The position numbers and the translations under genes were made by a program. From the NCBI GenBank assembly GCA_937923945.1, contig CALDWC010000084.1, positions 1-17,377 of the forward strand: DNA of 17,377 nt. Reading direction: 5' to 3'. A model generated the notes under the pieces. That model did not search any database. It was not told the DNA's origin and was given only the letters and a program-made list of their open reading frames with translations. Positions 1 through 6,074 of the stretch are shown here, one piece after another (positions within the stretch are counted from its first letter, which is position 1; the number at the start of each line of letters is the position of its first letter). This stretch comes from an uncultured Treponema sp. GTDB taxonomy: Bacteria > Spirochaetota > Spirochaetia > Treponematales > Treponemataceae.

Positions 1-1284
1 AGCGCGATTTTGATTTCAAAAAAAGTTGCAGTGCTGCACGCGGTGGTTATGTCGCTGATGATTTTGATCCCGGTTGATTTAAACTTTCCGATTGCGTTGT
101 ATGTGCTTTTTTCGAGTCTCGCCGGAATTGCGTTTATTCACATCAGCGATAAGCGTATTGATTTAATAAAAACGGCATTGGAATTGACGTTCATTAATCC
201 GCTCTTGGCGTTCAGTGTTATTACGCTATTCGGTGAACAGGCTCCGATACTGAAAATTATGTTCGGAACGGCGATCAACGGTTTTATGACCGGTATTTTT
301 ATCTTGGGTTTTTTGCCTATTTTGGAATCGGCTTTTAATATCCCGACCGATTTTCGTCTCATGGAACTTTCCGATCTTAATTCAAGCGTGATGAAAAAAA
401 TGCTTTTAACGGTACCGGGAACATATAACCATTCTATTCTCGTTGCAAGCCTTGCGGAAGCCGCTTGTCGTGCTATTGGGGCGAATCCGCTTTTAGCTCG
501 CGTCGGGGCGTATTATCATGATATCGGCAAAATGGAAAATCCGCAATATTTTGTGGAAAATCAAACGGGAGAAAACAAACACACCGAATTAAATCCGCGG
601 CTTTCCGCCACAATTATCCGAAGTCACACAAAACTCGGCATTGCACAGGGGCGTGATTTGCATTTACCGGAGGAAGTCATTGATATTATTGCAACGCACC
701 ACGGTAACGGTTTGATTTCATTTTTTTATCACAAAGCGTTGGAAGCGGAAGGTGAAAATATCAGCAAAGCGGATTTTTCATATCCGGGACCGAGACCGCA
801 CGGAAAAGAAGCGAGCGTTGTAATGTTGGCGGACATCGTTGAAGCGGCTTGCCGTGCAAAGATTGCCAAAGAAAAAGTGAGCGATTTGAAGAGTTTTTTT
901 GAAAAAACAATCGATATATTGGTAAAATCAAAAATTGATGCGGATCAGTTGAGTGATTCACTTTTGAGTTTTGGTGAAATCGCAATTGTGAAAAAAACAT
1001 TTGTTGAAATCTTGTACGGATATTATCATTCTCGGATTGACTATCCTTCGGACAAAAAAACTGAAGGGAAAAACTCTGGTGATTCCGATTCTGCACAAAC
1101 GGCGGAAAAGCCGAAAGAAGAAATACAGCCAAGCGAACAATCGAGCAAAAATGCTTCGGTGAAAAATCCCCCCGAAAAAGGAAGTTCTGTTGCCGAAAAA
1201 AAAGATGAGATGGCTGCAAAAGCGGGGACAAAGCCGGTCGCAAAAAAAACGACAAAAAAGAAGGTACAAGAGGATGCCGAATAA
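1..1284 (+). CDS. pgpH: PgpH-type membrane HD-domain cyclic-di-AMP phosphodiesterase, 5' end missing
   Basis: The reading frame is open from the first base, so the gene is cut by the window edge. What remains is the last membrane helices (strongly hydrophobic stretches around nt 25-130, 175-235 and 250-340) followed by a cytoplasmic HD domain. The HD ligands are visible: YNHS (nt 427-438), YYHDIGK (511-531), a histidine in RSHTK (near 625), ATHHG (near 695) and a late aspartate in MLADIVEA (near 835). This order matches the 7TM-HD family, whose members hydrolyse c-di-AMP; the missing part should hold the extracytoplasmic 7TMR-HDED domain and first helices. From about nt 1040 the protein ends in a low-complexity Lys/Glu/Ala/Pro/Ser tail of roughly 80 residues, longer than is usual for the family. 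The stop overlaps the ybeY start by 11 nt. Family assignment is firm; the substrate is inferred from the family. Confidence 0.9.
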   Translation, partial: SAILISKKVAVLHAVVMSLMILIPVDLNFPIALYVLFSSLAGIAFIHISDKRIDLIKTALELTFINPLLAFSVITLFGEQAPILKIMFGTAINGFMTGIFILGFLPILESAFNIPTDFRLMELSDLNSSVMKKMLLTVPGTYNHSILVASLAEAACRAIGANPLLARVGAYYHDIGKMENPQYFVENQTGENKHTELNPRLSATIIRSHTKLGIAQGRDLHLPEEVIDIIATHHGNGLISFFYHKALEAEGENISKADFSYPGPRPHGKEASVVMLADIVEAACRAKIAKEKVSDLKSFFEKTIDILVKSKIDADQLSDSLLSFGEIAIVKKTFVEILYGYYHSRIDYPSDKKTEGKNSGDSDSAQTAEKPKEEIQPSEQSSKNASVKNPPEKGSSVAEKKDEMAAKAGTKPVAKKTTKKKVQEDAE

Positions 1285-1783
1285 TATTTATATTGATGTA
1301 ACGGAAGATGCCGAGCCGCCGCAATGGTTCGACGTACAAAAAACGAATGCGTTTTTACACGCGCTTTTAAAAACCTGCCATTATGACAACTGGGAACTTT
1401 CAGTTGTGTTTTGTTCAAATGATTTTATTCAAAATCTCAACAAACAATACCGCGGACTTGACGAGCCGACCGATGTACTTTCGTTTCCGCAATCGGAAGC
1501 GGGGGAACCGGTAAAACCGGCTTTCAGTGATTCTTCGCAGGCGAGCGAGAACGCGGATCAAACGAAACATCCGTTTGCCGCCGGGGATATTGTAATCAGT
1601 TTTGAAACTTTACACAAAAATGCAGAGTGCTTTAACGAACCGGAAAAGCAGGAACTGCGGCGGCTTTTAGTTCACGGGGTTTTGCATTTGGCGGGTTACG
1701 ATCACCAAACGAATGAGGCGTGCGAACCGATGCTGCAATTACAGGAAAAAATTTTAGTCGAGGTAACCGATGGGGATATTTGA
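1274..1783 (+). CDS. ybeY: Endoribonuclease YbeY (16S rRNA maturation, zinc metalloprotein)
   Basis: The 169-residue protein carries the family signature HGVLHLAGYDH at residues 134-144, whose three histidines (134, 138, 144) bind zinc. It also has the usual upstream block DEPTDVLSFP (63-72) and GDIVIS (104-109). YbeY is a single-strand endoribonuclease needed for 16S rRNA 3'-end processing and late 30S quality control. Residues 73-101, between the two blocks, form a Ser/Ala/Glu-rich insertion some 10-15 residues longer than in the E. coli protein. I chose the ATG at 1274: it follows an AAGAAGG/AGAGG purine stretch and gives MPNNIYIDV at the normal family N-terminus; the frame stays open 28 codons further upstream, but those encode only a basic run that is a shadow of the pgpH tail. 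It overlaps pgpH by 11 nt and the next gene by 14 nt, so translation is probably coupled. Confidence 0.96.
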   Translation: MPNNIYIDVTEDAEPPQWFDVQKTNAFLHALLKTCHYDNWELSVVFCSNDFIQNLNKQYRGLDEPTDVLSFPQSEAGEPVKPAFSDSSQASENADQTKHPFAAGDIVISFETLHKNAECFNEPEKQELRRLLVHGVLHLAGYDHQTNEACEPMLQLQEKILVEVTDGDI

Positions 1784-2555
1784 TTTTTTTAAACCGAAGA
1801 GTGAATTGGAAAAAGCTTTGGAAGGAGATATCCCCGATGAGTTACGAAAAATGATTGACGGGGTGATTAACTTATCACAAACGACCGTAAAAGAAATTAT
1901 TATACCGCGCACCGACGTTGATTTTTTAACAACGGAAGACACGGAAGAAGAGCTTTTGGAAAAGATTAAAGAAAGCGGGCATTCGCGGTTTCCGGTTTAT
2001 GACGGTTCGATTGACAATGTGGTCGGTATTTTGTATGTCAAGGATATTATTAAAACGTATTCAAACAAAGAACCGCTTGACTTGAAAAAAATTCTCCGCC
2101 GTGCTTTTTTTATTCCCGAGAGTAAACGGGTTGACAGCTTGCTCCGCGATTTCAAGCGAAAACATATTCACATCGCCGTTGCGGTTGACGAATATGGCGG
2201 AGTTTCCGGCATCGTTTGCATGGAGGATGTCATCGAAGAGATTGTCGGTGATATCCGCGATGAGTTTGACGAAGAGCAGGACGACATCACCAAAATAGCC
2301 GACGGAATTTGGCTTTGCGATGCGCGTGTCGACCTTGACGATTTACAGGAACTGCTGGAAGTCGAGTTTCCCACTGAGGAGTTCGATTCGCTCGGCGGAT
2401 TTGTATTCAGCCTTTTCGGGAAAATTCCCGTCAGCTTTGAAAAGACGTCATGGAATAATTTGGATTTTATCATTCAGGAAATGGATGGACACCGCGTCGA
2501 AACGGTAAAAATTATTAAACACCGCGACGATGAGAAAAAGGCTGAAACGCCGTAG
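1770..2555 (+). CDS. tlyC: CorC/TlyC-family protein with two CBS domains (soluble form)
   Basis: This 261-residue protein has a CBS pair at about residues 40-165: the first contains EIIIPRTDVDFL and HSRFPVYDGSIDNVVGILYVKD, the second IAVAVDEYGGVSGIVCMEDVIEEIVGDI. A CorC_HlyC (transporter-associated) domain follows at about 175-255, with DGIWLCDARVDLDDL and EEFDSLGGFV. The DUF21/CNNM membrane domain of larger relatives is absent, as in E. coli CorC. CBS pairs bind adenine nucleotides, and CorC proteins are linked to Mg/Co efflux; 'hemolysin C' is an older name from Brachyspira TlyC, and haemolytic activity should not be assumed. The ATG at 1770 lies 14 nt inside ybeY and is preceded by GAGGT at good spacing. 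This order (pgpH, ybeY, then a CorC-type gene) recurs in many bacteria, so it is probably one operon. Confidence 0.92.
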   Translation: MGIFDFFKPKSELEKALEGDIPDELRKMIDGVINLSQTTVKEIIIPRTDVDFLTTEDTEEELLEKIKESGHSRFPVYDGSIDNVVGILYVKDIIKTYSNKEPLDLKKILRRAFFIPESKRVDSLLRDFKRKHIHIAVAVDEYGGVSGIVCMEDVIEEIVGDIRDEFDEEQDDITKIADGIWLCDARVDLDDLQELLEVEFPTEEFDSLGGFVFSLFGKIPVSFEKTSWNNLDFIIQEMDGHRVETVKIIKHRDDEKKAETP

Positions 2556-2628
2556 GTTACCAAAGGTGATACCGACTTTTCGATTGTATTCGTATATTTT
2601 TATAGCTGACTATATAAAACAAGATTTT

Positions 2629-3243
2629 TCAGCATTTTGTGAAATCGGATTGTAGAGGTGCGACTTTGAAGTTACTTCCGCATTCGATGAGGCTTAGGAG
2701 CGTTTCAGCCGCTTTTTCAACGGTGCCGTCATTTACAATCGTATATCGGGCAACACTCGTATACAGGGAGTCGCGTCGCACAAAGAGGGCATGTAATTTT
2801 TCCTGTATGAAAGCTCCGCAATCATCGTTGGTCGGTTTCGAATGCGACGATGCCGGTTGCTCATTATGAAAAAAACGCGGCGGCGGTTTTCCGGCGGATT
2901 GTTCGCGGAGCAGCCGCTCCGTAATGACCGAAAGCGGCGCGGTAACAAGTGCGACGGCTTTTTCCGCCGCTAACAATGCGAGGCTACCGTCGTGTTCAAC
3001 AATGCCGCCTCCGGTTGCGAGTACAAAATCATCGGTTGTTTGGAGAAAATTGCGGAGCGTACAAAACTCCCGTTCTCGAAATTCGCGTCTGCCGTACCGT
3101 CCAAAAAGTTCGGCAGGAGACACACCGAAGCGGGCGGAAAGGAGGGTATCAGTGTCAAAAAACGGAAGCTGCAATTTTTCCGCACAGCATTTTCCAACGC
3201 TCGTTTTTCCCGCCCGCGGCATTCCGATTAAAATGAGACGCAT
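2629..3243 (-). CDS. aroK: Shikimate kinase
   Basis: Shikimate kinase phosphorylates the 3-hydroxyl of shikimate with ATP on the route to chorismate. The 204-residue product opens with a Walker A loop, GMPRAGKTS (residues 7-15), then FDTDTLL (aspartates that bind Mg and shikimate), the arginine-rich REFREREF block, and the ATGGGIV glycine loop that contacts shikimate. The lid region lies around AGKPPPRFF and is followed by an insertion (FHNEQPASSHSKPTNDD) that makes the protein about 30 residues longer than E. coli AroK. The C-terminal RRDSLYTSVARYTIV block is typical. The ATG lies 2 nt after the stop of the upstream lipoprotein gene and has no clear Shine-Dalgarno sequence, so its translation is likely coupled to that gene. 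No other shikimate-pathway gene is in the window. Its 3' end converges on tlyC across 73 nt. Confidence 0.92.
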   Translation of the reverse strand: MRLILIGMPRAGKTSVGKCCAEKLQLPFFDTDTLLSARFGVSPAELFGRYGRREFREREFCTLRNFLQTTDDFVLATGGGIVEHDGSLALLAAEKAVALVTAPLSVITERLLREQSAGKPPPRFFHNEQPASSHSKPTNDDCGAFIQEKLHALFVRRDSLYTSVARYTIVNDGTVEKAAETLLSLIECGSNFKVAPLQSDFTKC

Positions 3244-3245
3244 AC

Positions 3246-5171
3246 TTATTCAACTCGGTCAAATGCATAGGACGGCAAGAGTTTTTTGTCGGTGCGAGCT
3301 TGGATGACATCATCGTAAATGCCCTGATCGAACCATGCGTAACTGAATTGTGTATGGGTAAAGTTTTCATCGTGCGGATGATTTATCCACGCGGGAAAGC
3401 AAATCCACTTCCATGTTAAAAAGCTTTTTACCGAGCTGTAATAAAACGGTAAAAACACAAAGTCATCCATCACACGGGATTCAATGCGTTTATTTAATTC
3501 GGCAAGTTCGGTGAGCGGTAATTTGCGGGCGCTGTACGTTTCAAGCATTGCATCAAGGGGCGGATCGCGCAAGGCGCAAATGTTAGTCATATTGCCGGTT
3601 TCCGCAAACGATGAATGAAAATCGTAATAATGATTGGGAACAGTCGCTCCCAAAAATTCTGCAAAATAAATTTGAAACTTGCCTTGCGAAACTTTTTCAA
3701 CTGCACCGTCGCGCAAATACCGAAACGATAGTTCCACGCCCGCTTTTTTTGCTTGCTGGTTGAGATAGCCCAAAATTTGCTTCGGGAGAGGTTTTGCGTG
3801 TAAAATTTCTAGCCGCAAGTTTTTTCCTTTTTTGTTTTTGCGGATTCCGGTACGGTCGAACTCGTTAAATTCCGTGCGATTAAAAAGTTCGTTTGCTTTT
3901 TGAATGTCAAATGGTGTAGCAGACAGCGATTCGTTGTTGAAATCTACCCCTGCAAAAATCTCTCCGTGTCCCAATGTTGTAAGTCGAGTCAGGTTTGCCG
4001 CGTATGTCGTTGATTTGATACCTTCAATATCGAGGGCGTAAAAAAGGGCTTTCCGCAGCGTTTTGTTCGCTAACAGCGGATCCGCCGTGTTAAAGAAAAA
4101 GCCCCACATGCCGATACGCGGTATATACCGTGTACGCCAAGGCGTTACAAAACCTTCCGTAACGCAGGATTCCGACAAACTTGCCAAAAAGCTCTGCGAG
4201 TCGTCCAAGTCTAAAATATCAAACTTTCCGGCTTTGAAATGGTTCATCGCTGCGCTGGTATTTCCTAAAATTAAAAAATAATTTATTGCATCAAAATTTG
4301 CCATACCTTTATAATGCTCATATTCGTGTCCCCACCAATTTTGTACTTTTGAAAACCGTAAGCCTTTATTCATATCATATTCCGTCAAAATGTAAGGTCC
4401 CGTTGTCGGTTCAATCGCGGTATTATACTCGTATACCCAGTTTTCAGGAACAACTCCGTTGTAAAATTTTTTGGATACGGGTTTAATATTCGTTGCACTT
4501 AAAAGTTCCGGTTCACTCAAGTTTGCCGCATGTTCATAGCTGATGGCGATGCAGTAGTCCGTAATTTTCCGCACGGTAATCGGCGCATAATCGGCGTTAA
4601 AGAAAGGATCAACAATTGCTTTTGACGTAAAAAGTGTAACCGCAAAACAGTAATCGTCGGCGGTGCAGGGCGAGCCGTCCGACCAGCGCACCCGCTCGTT
4701 CAACTTATAGTATACGGTTTTTCCGTCATCGGCAAAACTCCATGCGGTTGCAGCGGACGGCATGAACGAATAGTCAAAGGGAGAAACATCCAATAATGGC
4801 ATGCTCGTCCAAAAAAGCTCTTGCGTTTCCGCGTTTGAGTTCGGTCCGCAATAACGGAACGTCGGCGGAAACTCGACAATTCGATAAAAAATTTCACCGC
4901 CGGTTTTTGCATTGACGGATCCGAAACGAGGTGTACGTGCGGTAAACCATACCGCATTCGGCAATTCCGGAACGCTAATATCTGCGGTAATTGTTTCGCA
5001 GGAAAAATCGTGGAGCGCGTTCCGTTCGGCGGAAACGGCTTTCGTATATGCTTCAAAGTGCGGCGTACTCCCTTCTTCGGCGTCGGCGGGCATTTTTATA
5101 TAAAACACATCACTATTGCACGAAGCAAAAAGGACGCATACAATGACAGGAATAAAAATAAATTTTTTCAC
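3246..5171 (-). CDS. Family 5 (oligopeptide-type) extracellular solute-binding lipoprotein
   Basis: The 641-residue product begins with a lipoprotein signal peptide: MKKF, a hydrophobic stretch, then LFASC, with lipidated Cys at residue 18. The body reads as a SBP_bac_5 (OppA/DppA-type) protein: the early AWSFADDGKTVYYKLNERV / WSDGSPCTADDY block is the family signature, followed by TTGPYILTEYD and, later, KTLRKALFYALDIE. Proteins of this family capture peptides or other ligands outside the inner membrane for an ABC importer. No permease or ATPase gene lies next to it, so it is an orphan binding protein here; it may serve a distant transporter or act as a receptor. The start is a GTG at 5171 (an in-frame stop lies just upstream), with no convincing Shine-Dalgarno sequence. 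aroK follows after 2 nt. Family is certain; ligand is unknown. Confidence 0.9.
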   Translation of the reverse strand: MKKFIFIPVIVCVLFASCNSDVFYIKMPADAEEGSTPHFEAYTKAVSAERNALHDFSCETITADISVPELPNAVWFTARTPRFGSVNAKTGGEIFYRIVEFPPTFRYCGPNSNAETQELFWTSMPLLDVSPFDYSFMPSAATAWSFADDGKTVYYKLNERVRWSDGSPCTADDYCFAVTLFTSKAIVDPFFNADYAPITVRKITDYCIAISYEHAANLSEPELLSATNIKPVSKKFYNGVVPENWVYEYNTAIEPTTGPYILTEYDMNKGLRFSKVQNWWGHEYEHYKGMANFDAINYFLILGNTSAAMNHFKAGKFDILDLDDSQSFLASLSESCVTEGFVTPWRTRYIPRIGMWGFFFNTADPLLANKTLRKALFYALDIEGIKSTTYAANLTRLTTLGHGEIFAGVDFNNESLSATPFDIQKANELFNRTEFNEFDRTGIRKNKKGKNLRLEILHAKPLPKQILGYLNQQAKKAGVELSFRYLRDGAVEKVSQGKFQIYFAEFLGATVPNHYYDFHSSFAETGNMTNICALRDPPLDAMLETYSARKLPLTELAELNKRIESRVMDDFVFLPFYYSSVKSFLTWKWICFPAWINHPHDENFTHTQFSYAWFDQGIYDDVIQARTDKKLLPSYAFDRVE

Positions 5172-5241
5172 TTGCTGAACATATCACAGTTTACAAAAAA
5201 ATAAAAGAGGAGGAACAATCGTGTGAAAATTGAATGCTTAC

Positions 5242-5284
5242 GGAAACGCTGATTAAAGGCTTGACGCCGTTTAACAGCGTTTCC
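5242..5284. repeat. Palindromic 43-bp repeat, copy 1
   Basis: Ends GGAAACGCTG and CAGCGTTTCC are perfect inverted repeats of each other. Inside them TTAAA/TTTAA and GGC/GCC extend the stem around a TTGAC loop, with one bulged base on each arm. The 43 bases recur identically at 17326-17368, and similarity runs on for about nine bases beyond the 3' end (cTATTGTTT here, tAATTGTTT there). It lies between two minus-strand genes. Confidence 0.9.
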
Positions 5285-5287
5285 CTA

Positions 5288-5340
5288 TTGTTTCTCAATG
5301 TTCAGTATAATAAGGTAGATTCTGAACATTTTCGAAACAA
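5288..5340. repeat. Inverted repeat AATGTTCAG / CTGAACATT with outer TTGTTTC / GAAACAA arms
   Basis: Perfect 9-bp arms (5297-5305 and 5322-5330) enclose 16 nt. Outside them, perfect 7-bp arms TTGTTTC (5288-5294) and GAAACAA (5334-5340) continue the stem after a small 2/3-base internal loop. It begins 3 nt after the preceding palindrome. It could be an operator-like site for the lipoprotein gene or part of a composite repeat. Confidence 0.75.
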
Positions 5341-5348
5341 CGATTTTT

Positions 5349-5395
5349 AAGGTGGGCACTGATTAATTCTCGATTGAATTAATCAGTGCCTCCTT
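5349..5395. repeat. Perfect 15-bp hairpin with outer AAGG/CCTT
   Basis: GGCACTGATTAATTC (5355-5369) and its exact complement (5376-5390) enclose the loop TCGATT; AAGG (5349-5352) and CCTT (5392-5395) extend it. No T-run follows on either strand, so it does not look like an intrinsic terminator. Both this and the 43-bp repeat contain CTGATTAA near the base of the first arm. Confidence 0.8.
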
Positions 5396-5421
5396 ACGCT
5401 GATAAAAACGAGTTTACGGTT

Positions 5422-6030
5422 TTATCGAAAACTGTCGGCGTGTTCACATTTTGTATCGCGCAGCAAATAACCGGAATCGGAAAGATATTTTCGGCGCGAC
5501 ATCACGAGGTGTAAAAGTTCTTCGTACATATTGAAATTGACTGCAAGCGCAATCGGAAATACGTACACTTCGGTTTCATCGCAATAGCGCTCGATAAATT
5601 CCGGTTCGTTGACAAAACCCAAACTGACCATATTGCTGATGCGGTCGGCGCATTTCAAAATTTTTGCTTTTTCCGAACCGTGTTTGATAATGCCTTTGAG
5701 GTAATCGGGCTTTTTCTGCCCTTTTTTTTTCGTAACTTCCAAGACGAGGTTGTACACTTGTCCGGCTTCCGAGTCAATCGAGAGAATATCGTTAACGTTA
5801 AAATCATCGATATCTTCAATAACATCGTGAATCAAGGCGGCTTTCAGCAAAATGCTGTCGATATAACCGTAATCGATGAGAACGCTCATCGTGTCGACTT
5901 GGTGCCGAAACATGTTGCCGCCGCCTTCGCGTGCCTTGCCGATTAAAGCGGTTGCAACTTGCATGTATGGAGCTATGTGGATTGAAGTCAACGGGCGTAA
6001 ATCCCTTCGTGTCGTTTCCTGCTGTTTCAT
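5422..6030 (-). CDS. RSH-type HD-domain protein, probable (p)ppGpp hydrolase-like
   Basis: The 202-residue product resembles the hydrolase domain of RelA/SpoT proteins without a synthetase domain. It shows the histidine of the first HD motif (MFRHQVDT), the HDxxED motif (ALIHDVIED) and the third motif (ILKCADRISNM). All four expected metal ligands (H, H, D, D) and the catalytic Glu-Asp pair are therefore present, unlike in decayed RSH domains. The later segment (FPIALAVNFNMYEELLHLV) departs from the usual 'APLA..LG' block, so the substrate may not be (p)ppGpp. I place the start at ATG 6030 rather than 6069: GAGGG (6039-6043) sits 8 nt upstream, whereas the longer form has no ribosome-binding site. 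It follows valS by 44 nt on the same strand and is likely cotranscribed, a suggestive link between charging of tRNA and alarmone turnover. Function is inferred. Confidence 0.8.
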   Translation of the reverse strand: MKQQETTRRDLRPLTSIHIAPYMQVATALIGKAREGGGNMFRHQVDTMSVLIDYGYIDSILLKAALIHDVIEDIDDFNVNDILSIDSEAGQVYNLVLEVTKKKGQKKPDYLKGIIKHGSEKAKILKCADRISNMVSLGFVNEPEFIERYCDETEVYVFPIALAVNFNMYEELLHLVMSRRKYLSDSGYLLRDTKCEHADSFR

Positions 6031-6038
6031 TATGTATT

Positions 6039-6043
6039 CCCTC
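6039..6043 (-). promoter_or_regulatory. Shine-Dalgarno GAGGG for the RSH-like gene
   Basis: On the minus strand GAGGG lies 8 nt before ATG 6030. This decides the start in favour of the 202-residue form over the ATG at 6069, which has no such site. Confidence 0.65.
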
Positions 6044-6074
6044 GAACGTCTGTCCTGCCTTGGTTTCATCGTTA

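Noticed and set aside
761..1339. 192-codon minus-strand frame opposite the pgpH tail and ybeY start
   Set aside because: Its Phe/Leu/Pro/Arg-rich composition is the mirror of the Lys/Glu-rich tail; no start signal is present and it spans two real genes.
2597..2619. AT-rich hairpin TTTTATAG / CTATATAAAA between tlyC and aroK
   Set aside because: The stem has almost no G-C pairs, needs a 2-base bulge and has no T-run directly after it, so I do not call it the terminator of these convergent genes although one is expected here.
5206..5350. Strong AGAGGAGG on the plus strand followed by GTG, and a 38-codon frame from ATG 5234
   Set aside because: The GTG at proper spacing is followed at once by TGA, and the ATG frame is 20 nt from the purine run and simply reads through the palindromic repeats. 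No gene is supported.
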